64,000 bases of DNA from an uncultured Isosphaeraceae bacterium (lineage in GTDB: Bacteria; Planctomycetota; Planctomycetia; Isosphaerales; Isosphaeraceae): assembly GCA_937858365.1 (NCBI GenBank), contig CALLYK010000307.1, positions 1 through 64,000 on the forward strand. The letters run 5' to 3'. The notes beneath the pieces were generated by a model. That model was not told the DNA's origin, made no database searches, and was given only the letters and a program-made list of their open reading frames with translations. Positions 28,047 to 36,721 of the stretch are shown here, piece by piece. The position numbers were made by a program, and so were the translations under genes. Positions within the stretch are counted from its first letter, which is position 1. The number at the start of each line of letters is the position of its first letter.

Positions 28047-29051
28047 TCACGCGCTTCCAGGCGCGACGACCACTTCGAAATCGGCCCCCTTCACCTTCCT
28101 CAACTCGTCATGCAAGACCGGAATGCGCATGTCGGGCGCGCAAGAGAGGGCCCATTCCAGGCCATTGTCCGCCACGAACATGCCGTGGACCTGAAGCGCC
28201 TCGAGGATGACCCGAACCGCCGCCGAGAAGCGCGACGTGTCGAAATCGGCCCGAAGGCGGAAACGCTCCCCCATGCGGGGCAGCACCCGATCACTGAGGC
28301 GACTCGCGAAGTGGGTCGCCGGCGAAACGTAGGCGCGTCGCGAGCGTCGGACGGTGAAGCGCAACGCGTGCGTGATCCGACCGCGCTGTAGTTCATCGTG
28401 ACGGATGACTGCCGGGAAGATCGGCAGACCCGCCGCGTCGGCGGACGTCCAGCCGTCGGGCCTGAGCTTGTTTGTCTTGAGGTCGAAGGTCGATGCTTGC
28501 TTCGCCTCCCAACCGGCCATGGTGCGATAGGTCCCGAAGAACTCGTAGAGCATCCGATTGACGGGGTCCACGACGATCGCGTGACGGTCCCCTTCCAGAC
28601 CGGGTCCACCGCGCTGTAGTTGTTCCAAGGTGACTCCAGGCCGCTTCGGATCGCGCTGGAAGGAGGCCGGCCAACCTTCGATAGGCGTGATGTCGGGGAT
28701 CGGAAATGGGCCGGGATCGGACTCATCCGGATATTCGGTGAGCTTCACGGGTACGCGCGCTTGATCGGGTGGCACGAGCACAAAGCCCATGTCGGGGTTG
28801 TAGCGCAAGGGCCTTTCCCCGCCGATGGAGGCGACGATCGCCTTGGAATCGGGATGGGTCGGCCACTTCGAAACATCAGCGTTCCAAGGATTGTCGAGTG
28901 GGAAGACCTGAAGCGACCCGAGGATGGCGTCGGCCTCGGCGGTGTCGAACGGAATGGGGTGGTCGATTTTGGCGAGGGCCCGTCGGGAATGGAGCGCCGC
29001 GGCGAGCGTCCCCAGGCCGATTCGCTTGAACCAAAGCCGACGATCGATCAT
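28047..29051 (-). CDS. conserved exported hypothetical protein, possible Tat signal
   Basis: A 334-residue protein. Its ATG overlaps the stop of the upstream epimerase-like gene (ATGA at 29048-29051), so the two are coupled. The N-terminus MIDRRLWFKRIGLGTLAAALHSRRALA resembles a twin-arginine signal (RR-x-x-F-K). The mature part carries strongly patterned blocks: PLDNPWNADVSKWP.H.DS, GFVLVPPDQARVPVKL, VVDPVNRMLYEFFGTYRTMAGWEA, GLPIFPAVIRHDELQRGRITHALRFTV, FASRLSDRVLPRMGERFRLRADFD and ADNGLEWALSCAPD. This pattern recurs in planctomycete and verrucomicrobial proteins, but I know no assigned function. Aromatic and Asp/His content would suit a carbohydrate-related enzyme; that is inference. Confidence 0.78.
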   Translation of the reverse strand: MIDRRLWFKRIGLGTLAAALHSRRALAKIDHPIPFDTAEADAILGSLQVFPLDNPWNADVSKWPTHPDSKAIVASIGGERPLRYNPDMGFVLVPPDQARVPVKLTEYPDESDPGPFPIPDITPIEGWPASFQRDPKRPGVTLEQLQRGGPGLEGDRHAIVVDPVNRMLYEFFGTYRTMAGWEAKQASTFDLKTNKLRPDGWTSADAAGLPIFPAVIRHDELQRGRITHALRFTVRRSRRAYVSPATHFASRLSDRVLPRMGERFRLRADFDTSRFSAAVRVILEALQVHGMFVADNGLEWALSCAPDMRIPVLHDELRKVKGADFEVVVAPGSA

Positions 29052-30388
29052 CGGTCCCGCTCCTCGTCGAGCATCTTGACGACGTTCATCATCGCGCGAC
29101 CCGTGTGGTAATTGGCCTTCCATTGCTGGGCCTTGCGGCCGTCGCCCAGCAGCTTCCCCTCCTTGGTCGTCTCGGCGAACCATCCGCCGTGTTCATGGTC
29201 GATCATGTATTTGTCGATGAAGTCCCATTGTTTGAGAAAGGCTTGCCAATACCGATCGGTCTCCTTGCCGAAGTGTCGATGCATGAGCAGCAGCGCGTTG
29301 AGGCCCTCAGCCTGCGTCCACCAGACCTTTTTGGTGTCGAACGCCTGCCCCGCGAACGCTTCTCCTTTGTCGTAAAACCCGCCGTATTGGTCGTCCCAAC
29401 CCCAGTCGAGGGCGTGATCGACAAGCATCCCGGCCATCTTCCAAGTCTTCGGGTCGTCGGGGGTCCCCAGGGCCTCGGCGGCGTCGACAAGCAGATAGGC
29501 CGTCTCGATGTCGTGTCCGAACGAGTCGTGCGCGGGCACGGCGCGCCAGTCGCGCGTGAGGTAGAGGTTGAGGGCCCCTGGTTCCACGGCGATCTTGTCG
29601 CGCACCACTTCGAGCAATTCACGCAGGCGTTTTTCCGTCAAGCTGGTAGGGGCCGCGCGATGAAACTCGGCGACCGCTTCCAAAAGATGGATATGCGAAT
29701 TCATCGACTTGAAGCCGCGGTAAACGTTCAAGCGATCGGTGCGCTTGCCGGGTGGCGAGTTCGGCCCGTACGTGACCAGGGGCCTTCCCTCGCGTGAGAT
29801 CGCCTCGAAATAGCCGCCGTGCTCGACGTCGTGGGCCTTGGTTTCGAGCCAATCGAAGGCGTCCGTGGCCACACGCAGGGCCTTCGGGTCTTTCGTGGCC
29901 CGGTAGGCGCGGGCCGCCGCGTGGAGCGCGAACGACGTGCCGTAAACGTGTTTCTCGTCGCCCAGCATCGGATCGACTTCGCCATTCGGGGCGAGCACCC
30001 AGTGAAAGCCCCCATGCTCGCGATCGCGCATCACGTGGTCGAGGAAGTCGACGCCGTGTAGTGCGTGGGCGACGAACGCATCGCGGGGCGCTCCCGGAAA
30101 CTCGGCGAACTCCGCGGCCGTCCAAACCATGCGGGCCTGGTAGACGAGGAAGCGGTTCGTATCGGGTAGCGCCGACCAGTCGCGCCCGAACGTCTGATGA
30201 AAACCCCCCTTCTCGCGTTCGACCGCCCTGGGATACCAGAGTCGTGTCATTTCGTCGCGCACGGACTTATCGATTTTTTCGCGAATTCGTCCGGCGTCGC
30301 GTTCGCGGGGGACCTGCGCCTCGGCCTTGCCGACCGCGATCAGGACCGCCATCATGACCAGCGAGGACATGCGGTGAGCGAGGCCCAT
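29048..30388 (-). CDS. secreted AGE-family (N-acylglucosamine 2-epimerase-like) protein
   Basis: A 446-residue protein with signal peptide MGLAHRMSSLVMMAVLIAVGKAEA. The ATG at 30388 has AGGAG 7 bases upstream, better than the TTG two codons earlier. It has the (alpha/alpha)6-barrel features of AGE/cellobiose 2-epimerase proteins: repeated motifs WYPRAVEREKGGFHQTFGRDW, NRFLVYQARMVWTAAEF, HGVDFLDHVMRDREHGGFHWVL, HVYGTSFALHAAARAY, SFGHDIETAYLLVDAAEAL, KKVWWTQAEGLNALLLM and IDHEHGGWF. The conserved His and Trp/Glu residues expected in the catalytic barrel are present. Export is unusual for N-acylglucosamine epimerase, so a periplasmic sugar epimerase or isomerase is likelier. Confidence 0.86.
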   Translation of the reverse strand: MGLAHRMSSLVMMAVLIAVGKAEAQVPRERDAGRIREKIDKSVRDEMTRLWYPRAVEREKGGFHQTFGRDWSALPDTNRFLVYQARMVWTAAEFAEFPGAPRDAFVAHALHGVDFLDHVMRDREHGGFHWVLAPNGEVDPMLGDEKHVYGTSFALHAAARAYRATKDPKALRVATDAFDWLETKAHDVEHGGYFEAISREGRPLVTYGPNSPPGKRTDRLNVYRGFKSMNSHIHLLEAVAEFHRAAPTSLTEKRLRELLEVVRDKIAVEPGALNLYLTRDWRAVPAHDSFGHDIETAYLLVDAAEALGTPDDPKTWKMAGMLVDHALDWGWDDQYGGFYDKGEAFAGQAFDTKKVWWTQAEGLNALLLMHRHFGKETDRYWQAFLKQWDFIDKYMIDHEHGGWFAETTKEGKLLGDGRKAQQWKANYHTGRAMMNVVKMLDEERDR

Positions 30389-30531
30389 GTTCAATCTCCT
30401 GGAAGACGAGGGCGCATGAAGGCGATTTCACCACGAACGGGCCCGCGAAGGAACCAGTCGGCCCCGCGAACCCGAAGGCCCCCTTCCCGCGTCCAGATCC
30501 AGAGACAAGCCACCCGAACGGAGGACCGCCA

Positions 30532-30933
30532 ATGACGCTCGTCCAGCGCATGAGGGCCCAACTACCCACCGCGATGAAGGCCAAGGACACGGTCCGCGTG
30601 CAGTTCCTGCGCTACTGGATCGCCCAGTTCACGCAAGGCGACGGCACGGAACTGGCCGACGAAGCGGCGATCAAGAAGCTGCGCGGGATCGTCAAAGAGG
30701 CCAAGGCCGGTCCCACGACGTTCAGTCCCGAGGAAGTGGCCCTCATCGGCGAATGGGTGCCCGCATCGTGGGACCAGGCGCGCATCCAAGAGGAGATCGC
30801 CCCGATCATCGAGAAGGTGAAGGCGGCGCCCAAGGAGGGCATGGCGCTGGGGATCGCGATGAAGCACCTTGCGGGCCAGCCGGTCGAGGCGGAGGACGTG
30901 AAGGCGGTCGTGCTTCAGGTCCGCGCCGGATGA
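30532..30933 (+). CDS. GatB/YqeY domain protein
   Basis: A 133-residue helical protein: MTLVQRMRAQLPTAMKAKDTVRVQFLRYWIAQF is the standard opening (MKAKD...R...LR), and the C-terminal half (LIGEWVPASWDQARIQEEIAPIIEK ... MALGIAMKHLAGQPVEAEDVKAVVLQ) matches the tRNA-binding YqeY helical tail seen in GatB. YqeY-type proteins are stand-alone homologues of the tail domain of amidotransferase subunit GatB. The exact role is unclear; a tRNA-related function is assumed. Next to a tRNA-Ala gene. Confidence 0.88.
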   Translation: MTLVQRMRAQLPTAMKAKDTVRVQFLRYWIAQFTQGDGTELADEAAIKKLRGIVKEAKAGPTTFSPEEVALIGEWVPASWDQARIQEEIAPIIEKVKAAPKEGMALGIAMKHLAGQPVEAEDVKAVVLQVRAG

Positions 30934-30980
30934 CGGCGTGACAAAGAAAGGCCCTCACGTTAAAGTCGAAGGGCCAATTC

Positions 30981-31053
30981 GGGGACGTAGCTCAACTGGC
31001 AGAGCGCCGCTTTTGCAAGGCGGAGGTTGCGCGTTCGATTCGCGTCGTCTCCA
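30981..31053 (+). tRNA. tRNA-Ala (TGC anticodon)
   Basis: Full cloverleaf of 73 nt: acceptor GGGGACG / CGTCTCC with discriminator A, D-arm GCTC/GAGC, anticodon stem CCGCT/GGCGG with loop TTTGCAA (anticodon TGC), and T-arm GCGCG/CGCGT with loop TTCGATT. CCA is not encoded. A GGCCCT...AGGGCC hairpin lies just upstream (30950-30975) without a clear T tract. Confidence 0.96.
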
Positions 31054-31101
31054 TATCATCCTGAGAAGTCGCCATGAGGTGTCGGTATTCCTGGGGCGTT
31101 C

Positions 31102-32142
31102 ATGAAACGACGACCCTGGTCACTGGCCCTGCTTCTGATCGTCGCCTGCACGACACCGGGCCCGGCCCAGCGCTTCTCATGGTCAACTTATGAGAAGATG
31201 CCTGACGACTGGTTCCGCGGCGACGAGGGGACCGAGGTCGACGAGAACGTCCTGGCCCATCAAAGCGACTTGGGCGACTGTCCCAAGAACATCGACACGA
31301 GTAAGCCACCGGCCAACCTGGACCGCTCGCGCATTCACGGAACGTTCGTCAACGGCGCGACCGTCGGCGAGGTCCGGTTCCTCGCCCGGTCCCATCGTGC
31401 GACAGGTCGAGGGCCCGCCCGACAAGACTGCTTCAAGGCGATCGACCATGTCCTGAGGGCCCAATACCCCAACGGCGGCCGGCCGCTAACCTACCCGCCA
31501 GGCTGGGCTATCCACGCCACATCACATTCAACGACGACACGATGCTCAACCTGATGGACCTAATGCGCGACGTGGCCCACTCGGAGGCATATGCGTTCGT
31601 TGACGAGACACGCCGCGCGAAGGCCGCCCGCGCCTTCGACGTCGGGGCCGCCTGTGTGCTCAAGTGTCAGATCAAGGTGGGCGACGTGCTCACGTCTTGG
31701 TGGGCCAAACATGACGAGGTCGCACACGAACCGCGAGGGGCCCGAACCTACGAACTCCCCTCACTGAGTGGTGCGGAAAGCGCCAGGATTTTTGTTGCTC
31801 CTGATGAGCTTGAAGCACCCGTCGCCGGAACTGGTGAAGGCGGTCTACGCCGGCGCTCGCTGGTTTGAGTCGGTGAAGATCGAAGGGATTCGTGAAGAAA
31901 AGGTCAAGGGCGACAAGATCATGCGGAAGGACCCGAAGGCGCCACCGCTTTGGGCCCGCTTCCACGAAATCGACACTGGACGGCCCTTCTTCCGTGGTCG
32001 CGACGGCGTAAAGAAGCACGGCATCGCCGAGACTGAGACCGAGCGCCGCAACGGCTACGCCTGGTATGGGACCTGGGGCGAACGCGTCGCAGCACACCAC
32101 GCGAAGTGGAAGTCGGAACGCGGGGAAGGTGCACCTCGCTAG
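31102..32142 (+). pseudogene. PL10-family pectate lyase, two frameshifts
   Basis: The order of PL10 pectate lyase motifs is intact but split across frames. Frame 1 from ATG 31102 has a signal peptide, then EKMPDDWFRGDEG, NVLAHQSDLGDCPKNID and HVLRAQYPNGG. A shift near 31497-31505 moves to LGYPRHITFNDDTMLNLMDLMRDV, WWAKHDEVAHEPRGARTYELPSLSGAES. A second shift at the T-run near 31788-31792 returns to frame 1: LLLLMSLKHPSPELVKAVYAG ... ARFHEIDTGRPFFRGRDGV ... GYAWYGTWGERV. Family members degrade pectate extracellularly by beta-elimination. Either the gene is dead or the assembly has two indels; several substitutions in conserved Trp/Tyr positions (for example GGRP for GGWP) favour decay. Confidence 0.82.
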
Positions 32143-32189
32143 TCAAACATGACGGGAGGGCAGTCCTCGCGGGAAGGGCCCCCTTCCCC

Positions 32190-33626
32190 TTAGAACTGCT
32201 TCCGCACGCGGCTCGAAGCGATCTTGAGGGCCTTGCGGTACTTCGTGACCGTCCGGCGGGCCACCGGCAGACCCGCCTTGTTCAACTCGACGACGAGGTC
32301 TTCGTCCGAGAGCGGGTTTTGCTTGTCCTCTTTGCCGATGATCTCCAGCAGCTTTTGCTTGATCGCTTCCCAGGCCACTTCTTCGCCGCCGGACGTGGTC
32401 GTGCCGCCGCCGAAGAAGCTCTTGAGCGCGTAGATGCCCCGGGGCGTTTGCACCCACTTGTCGTCCACCGCTCGGCTGACTGTCGTCACGTGAACATGCA
32501 CGACGTCGGCGATTTGTTGCATCTTCAAAGGGTGGATGAACTCAGGCCCCTTGTCGAGGAACTCGGGCTGGCGTTCGATGATCGCCTTCGCCACCTTGAG
32601 CAGGGTGCTCCTTCTCTGTTCGATCGACTCGATCAGCCAGCGGGCCGCTTGGAGCTTCTTTTGGAGGAACTCGCGCGCGACGGGGTCGGCGTTCTTGTTC
32701 CGGAGCATCTTTTGATAGAGCCGCGAAATGCCCAGTTGGGGCGTGCGCTCGTCGGCCAGCCGGACTTGGTAGACGCCGTGTTCGTCAGGCTCCACGATCA
32801 AGTCGGGCACCACGTATTGGGCGTTGTTCGAGCCGAATCGGGCGCCTGGACGGGGATCAAGGCGCTTGAGCTGCTGGATCGCGTCCTTGATCGTCTCCAG
32901 GTCGTAACCCGTCTTGCGTTGGATCGAGGGAAGGCGGTTTTGCTGAAGGTCGTCGAGGTGGTTCGTGAGCAGGGTGCGCAGGACGTCGGCCCTGGGGGTC
33001 TCCGGCGTGATTTGCAGGAGCAGGCATTCCTGGAGGGAACGGGCGGCGACACCCGGCGGGTCCAGCTTTTGGACCATCGCCAGGGCCGTCTCGGCTTGCT
33101 CCAAGGTCGCCGGCACGCCGCAGTCGCGGACCACTTCGGCCAGGTCCAGGTGGAGGAAACCGTGATCGTCCAGGTTGTGAATGATGTAGTCGGCCAGGGC
33201 GTGCTCGGTGTCGTCGCTGTCCAGGAAGCCGAGTTGGTCGGCCAGGTGGTCGTGCAGCGATGGCGGACGCGAAGCCATGTTCTGCATCGCGTCGTGCTTG
33301 CGGTCGGCCTCTTCCAACGCGGCGGCCCGACTGGGGCGATGGGCGTCGGCGTAGGTCTCGGCCCAGTCCTCGGCCAACTCCGGGAATTCGTCCACCGGCC
33401 CGGGGTCGGCCTCGCTCGGGGCGCCTGGGCCTTCGCTATCGATGTCCATGTCGGCGGGGGCCGACTCCCGCAATTCCAGCACCGGGTTTTCGATCAGTTC
33501 TTGGTCGATGCGTTCTTGGAGCGCGAGCAGCGGTAGTTGGAGGATCTGCATCGCCTGGATCATGCGCGGCGCCATGCGGAGCCGCATGTCGGTCCGCATG
33601 TGTTGAGACGTGTCGAGCCGCATCAC
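32190..33626 (-). CDS. rpoN: RNA polymerase sigma-54 factor
   Basis: A 478-residue RpoN. Region I is Gln/Leu-rich (MRLRMAPRMIQAMQILQLPLLALQERIDQEL), where activator contact occurs. Region II is acidic (residues ~60-105). The core-binding and DNA-binding parts follow (HDHLADQLGFLD ... VPDLIVEPDEHGVYQVRL ... FIHPLKMQQIADVVHVHVTTVSRAV, the HTH), and the RpoN box ARRTVTKYRKAL lies near the C-terminus. It directs transcription from -24/-12 promoters with AAA+ activators. No hpf or ptsN genes follow, unlike proteobacteria. A short GGGAAG/CTTCCC hairpin (32171-32188) sits after its stop. Confidence 0.95.
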   Translation of the reverse strand: MMRLDTSQHMRTDMRLRMAPRMIQAMQILQLPLLALQERIDQELIENPVLELRESAPADMDIDSEGPGAPSEADPGPVDEFPELAEDWAETYADAHRPSRAAALEEADRKHDAMQNMASRPPSLHDHLADQLGFLDSDDTEHALADYIIHNLDDHGFLHLDLAEVVRDCGVPATLEQAETALAMVQKLDPPGVAARSLQECLLLQITPETPRADVLRTLLTNHLDDLQQNRLPSIQRKTGYDLETIKDAIQQLKRLDPRPGARFGSNNAQYVVPDLIVEPDEHGVYQVRLADERTPQLGISRLYQKMLRNKNADPVAREFLQKKLQAARWLIESIEQRRSTLLKVAKAIIERQPEFLDKGPEFIHPLKMQQIADVVHVHVTTVSRAVDDKWVQTPRGIYALKSFFGGGTTTSGGEEVAWEAIKQKLLEIIGKEDKQNPLSDEDLVVELNKAGLPVARRTVTKYRKALKIASSRVRKQF

Positions 33627-33719
33627 GCAGTCCCCGTCCAGCGAGCGTCGAACCGGAAAGGCCCGTCGGGCCGAGAGGTCATTGATAGCATATACGATGC
33701 CAGGGCCATCGTGTCGTGG

Positions 33720-34340
33720 TCAGAATGGTTGTCGTCCCGAAAGGGCGTCGGCCAGCATCTCTTTGTTGGCGAACTCCAACGCGCCCCCCGAAGCGAGGCC
33801 CCGGGCCAGCCGGGTGAGCGCAACACCCGTGGCCGTCAATCGCTCCGACACGAGCAACGCGGTCCCGTCTCCCTCGAGGTTCGGGTTGGTGGCCAAGATC
33901 ACTTCGCGGACCGTGCCGGAACGGACCCGCGCGGCCAGGGCCTCAATGGTCAGTTGGTCGGGGCCGACCCCTTGTAAGGGAGACAATCGACCGAGCAGGA
34001 CATGGTAAACACCTCGGAAGGTCCCTGCGCGTTCCAGGGCCATCAGGTCGCGGGGCTGCTCCACGACGCACACGATCCCCTTGTCGCGCCTCGGGTCGCG
34101 GCAGACTGCGCATTCTGCCTGCTCTGCTTCCGCCAGATGAAAGCATGTTACGCAGTGGTGGATGCGTTCCCGCGCGGCGCGGATCGCCTCGGCGAGTGCG
34201 AGGGCCTCCTCGGGCGGGCATTTGACCAGGTGGTGGGCCAATCGTTCGGCCGACTTGGCGCCGATGCCTGGAAGTCGTCCCAGCGCGGCGACCAGACGGT
34301 CGATCGTGCTGGTCATGGACGAGGACGCGTCGCCATCCAT
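33720..34340 (-). CDS. recR: recombination mediator protein RecR
   Basis: A 206-residue RecR of normal length. The N-terminal HhH is LGRLPGIGAKSAERLAHHLV. The four-Cys zinc finger is C63, C66, C77, C80 (CVTC...CAVC). The Toprim domain includes IVCVVEQPRDLMALERAG and VREVILATNPNLEGDGTALLV. The Walker-B-like GLASGGALEFANKEMLADAL lies at the end. The start at 34340 has GAGG about 9 bases upstream; ATG 34316 is an alternative. It works with RecF/RecO in loading RecA at gaps. Third in the dnaX-ybaB-recR order found in many bacteria. Confidence 0.95.
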   Translation of the reverse strand: MDGDASSSMTSTIDRLVAALGRLPGIGAKSAERLAHHLVKCPPEEALALAEAIRAARERIHHCVTCFHLAEAEQAECAVCRDPRRDKGIVCVVEQPRDLMALERAGTFRGVYHVLLGRLSPLQGVGPDQLTIEALAARVRSGTVREVILATNPNLEGDGTALLVSERLTATGVALTRLARGLASGGALEFANKEMLADALSGRQPF

Positions 34341-34357
34341 CGCGTGGTCCTCAGTTC

Positions 34358-34705
34358 TCAAGGCGTGTCGGGTTTGCCGAAGAGGTCGCCCAGGCCGGGC
34401 AGCGAAAGGCCCCCAGTCGCCGATCGGAGCGATTCGGCGGCCGCTTCTCGGGCCTTGGCCAAGGCTTGATTGACGGCGGCCGTGACGAGGTCTTCGAGAA
34501 GCTCGACGTCGCCGTCGGCCACCGTTTTGGGGTCGATGCGCACGCCGAGGACTTCCATCCGGCCGTTGGCCCGCGCCGTGACGGCGCCGCCGCCCACGGC
34601 GGCCTCGACCTTCACCTGACCGAGCGACTCGGTGGCGCGTTCCATCGATTCGCGGAGCTTGCCCGCGTTTCGCATCAACTCGCCGAGATTTCCAAAATTG
34701 AACAT
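34358..34705 (-). CDS. ybaB: YbaB/EbfC nucleoid-associated protein
   Basis: A 115-residue member with the family layout: LGELMRNAGKLRESMERATESLGQ helix, strands KVEAAVGGGAVTARANGRMEVLGVRIDP, then LLEDLVTAAVNQALAKAREAAAESL helix. It forms dimers that bind DNA without strong specificity. It lies between dnaX (34 bp upstream) and recR (17 bp downstream), the conserved order. Confidence 0.94.
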   Translation of the reverse strand: MFNFGNLGELMRNAGKLRESMERATESLGQVKVEAAVGGGAVTARANGRMEVLGVRIDPKTVADGDVELLEDLVTAAVNQALAKAREAAAESLRSATGGLSLPGLGDLFGKPDTP

Positions 34706-34738
34706 ACTCTTCCTCGATCTCGGTGGGAGTGGCGCCGT

Positions 34739-36493
34739 TCAAGCCTCTGGGCCCGGCGACCCTTCGGCCTCCACACGCACGGGACGCGCTTCGAAGAGTT
34801 CGACGATCTTCTGGATGAACGGGTCGTCGAGCGACTCTTCGGGTCGGGGTTGCGGCGGAGCGTTGTTCTCGGAAGTCGGCCGATCGATCCGCAAGGTGAT
34901 TGGTCGTCCCAGGAGCGTCTTCAAGACCGATTCGAGGCGGGCCCGCGACTCGGGCGCGTCGAAACGGTCGGCGACCCAATTGTATCCGGACTCGACCCCC
35001 ACGGCCAATTCATCAGGGGCCGAAACGGCCAGCGGTCGAAGCCACTTGGCCAATCCAGCGAGGTCGCGGTCCAAATGCTGAGGGACGAGGGACCAGATCG
35101 CCTCAACGGCGTCCAAGCGCAACGGGAGTGTGGGGCCTTCGGGCGTCGCGCGCGCGGGTCGCGCTGCGGGCGGCGCGGGTGTTGGTCGAGGCTCGGGCGG
35201 CGCCTCCTTCAGCTTCCCTTCAGGCTTTTTTTTTTCGGGCGCCGGCGCGGGAGGTGGCGGGGGAGTCGCGCGGGGTGCTGAAGCAATCGGCGTCCCCGCT
35301 TCGAGCGCCGAGAGGCGGGAAATCAATTCGGACAGTTCGACGAACGACTCCAGGCGGGCGACCCGGCAGAGGGCCAGCTCCACGATCAAGCGGCCGTGGG
35401 GACTGCCTCTCAATCGGCCGCGGGCCTGGTCCAGCACCTGCATCGCGGCGAGAAGCGCATCCAGGCCCCATGTCTTGGCCAGGGCCTCGACGCGGGGCCG
35501 CTGCGTGGGTGTCGCGGCGAGCGGTTCGACCTCCACGGCCCCGGCGCCGAGCACCAGGGCATCGCGCAAATAATCGAGGGCCCCGCCCAGCATGTCGGCC
35601 GGTTGCACACCTCCGGCGACGGCCCGGTCGAGTTGCGTCAATGCGGCGGCGGCGTCGCGCGCGGCGAGGGCGTCGAGGAGGTCCAGGACGCGCTCATCGG
35701 CGGCCACGCCCAGGATGCGGTGCACGTCGTCGCTGGACACCCGCTTGTCGCCGCTGGAGAGGAGTTGCTCCAGGAGCGACTGCGCGTCGCGCATCGAGCC
35801 GGCGGCGCGCCGCGCGATCGTGCGTAGGGCGACGTCGTCGGCCGAAACGCCTTCGCGTTGGCAGATCGCGGAGAGGGTATGGGCGATCGCGTCGGGACCG
35901 ATCGGCGCGAGTTCGAAGCGTTGGCAACGAGAGAGGACGGTGATGGGGACCTTGTGGGCCTCGGTCGTGGCGAAGAGGAACTTGACGTGTTCGGGCGGCT
36001 CTTCCAGCGTCTTCAACAGGGCGTTGAAGGCTTGGGTGGAGAGCATGTGGACTTCGTCGATGTAATAGATCTTGAATCGCGAGCGGCTGGGCCGGAGGCC
36101 GGCGTTTTGTCGGAGTTCGCGCACGGCCTCGACGCCGTTGTTGCTGGCCCCGTCGATTTCGATCACGTCGACGTCTTGGCCGCTGGTGATCGCCTGGCAG
36201 ATGTCGCATTCCTGACAGGGGTGGAGGGTGGGCCCCTTCACGCAGTTCAGGCACTTGGCGAAGATGCGCGCCAGCGACGTCTTGCCCACTCCGCGGGTGC
36301 CGCAGAAGAGGTAGGCGTGGGCGACCCGCTTGAGTTGGATCGCGTTGCGCAGGGCCTCGACGACATGGTCTTGGCCGACGACTTCCTCGAAGCGTTGCGG
36401 GCGGTAGCGGCGCGCGACGACCGTGTAGCCGTCTTCGGCGGCCCTGCCGGTCTTCGTCGGCGGAGCTGGGGTCGTGGTCAAGGTCGCCGGCAC
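34739..36493 (-). CDS. dnaX: DNA polymerase III gamma/tau subunit
   Basis: A 584-residue clamp-loader ATPase. Walker A GTRGVGKT (65-72), zinc Cys cluster C81/C84/C93/C96/C99 region, Walker B IYYIDEVHML, sensor 1 FATTEAHKVP and the Arg-rich sensor 2 AAGSMRDAQSLLEQ. The collar domain runs to about residue 390, then a Pro/Lys-rich linker and a tau C-terminal domain. Codons 420-423 (GAA AAA AAA AAG) contain ten consecutive A. Slippage adding one A would read Lys-Ala-stop, giving a product of about 424 residues, the size of a gamma subunit; see the separate site. It is downstream of the SRP RNA gene. Confidence 0.95.
   Translation of the reverse strand: MPATLTTTPAPPTKTGRAAEDGYTVVARRYRPQRFEEVVGQDHVVEALRNAIQLKRVAHAYLFCGTRGVGKTSLARIFAKCLNCVKGPTLHPCQECDICQAITSGQDVDVIEIDGASNNGVEAVRELRQNAGLRPSRSRFKIYYIDEVHMLSTQAFNALLKTLEEPPEHVKFLFATTEAHKVPITVLSRCQRFELAPIGPDAIAHTLSAICQREGVSADDVALRTIARRAAGSMRDAQSLLEQLLSSGDKRVSSDDVHRILGVAADERVLDLLDALAARDAAAALTQLDRAVAGGVQPADMLGGALDYLRDALVLGAGAVEVEPLAATPTQRPRVEALAKTWGLDALLAAMQVLDQARGRLRGSPHGRLIVELALCRVARLESFVELSELISRLSALEAGTPIASAPRATPPPPPAPAPEKKKPEGKLKEAPPEPRPTPAPPAARPARATPEGPTLPLRLDAVEAIWSLVPQHLDRDLAGLAKWLRPLAVSAPDELAVGVESGYNWVADRFDAPESRARLESVLKTLLGRPITLRIDRPTSENNAPPQPRPEESLDDPFIQKIVELFEARPVRVEAEGSPGPEA
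35226..35235 (-). other. A10 slippage-prone run in dnaX
   Basis: Ten T on the plus strand, so ten A in the dnaX coding strand, after the G of codon 420. With one extra A (equal to -1 frameshifting) translation ends at once (GCC TGA). With one A fewer (+1) it ends after five codons (AGC TGA). Both give a gamma-like truncated protein. Thermus dnaX uses transcriptional slippage on an A9 run and E. coli uses ribosomal frameshifting on A6G. Confidence 0.7.
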
Positions 36494-36555
36494 GGTTCGC
36501 GGCCTCTTGGGTTCGCCCCGGAAAGAACTCGGCCCCCGGCGAGGAGGTCCTCAAG

Positions 36556-36690
36556 GCCGGGGGCCGGAGTGGACCGGGGAGGCGCTCCCGGACACATGAA
36601 GGCGATGCTTATGGCTGCTGCGTTCCCGCCCTGACCAGGTTCACAAGCCCCCATTGCCCGGGTCCCCCCCGGTCCACTCCGACCCCCGCC
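36556..36690 (-). ncRNA. ffs: signal recognition particle RNA (small bacterial type)
   Basis: The minus strand contains the conserved helix-8 core GTGAACCTGGTCAGG, then GCG-GGAA-CGC (tetraloop GGAA) and GCAGCAGCCATAAGC. The flanks form a long terminal stem: 36559-36579 pairs with 36666-36686 with one mismatch. This is the Alu-less SRP RNA that binds Ffh. It lies just upstream of dnaX, as in many bacteria. The ends are set from the stem and may be off by several bases. Confidence 0.9.
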
Positions 36691-36721
36691 TCGCTTGGGG
36701 CCTCTTTGGAGGAGATGCAGC

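Noticed and set aside
30950-30975. Hairpin GGCCCT...AGGGCC before tRNA-Ala as a terminator
   Set aside because: Only a 6-bp stem with a long loop and no T tract; mentioned in the tRNA entry but not called separately.
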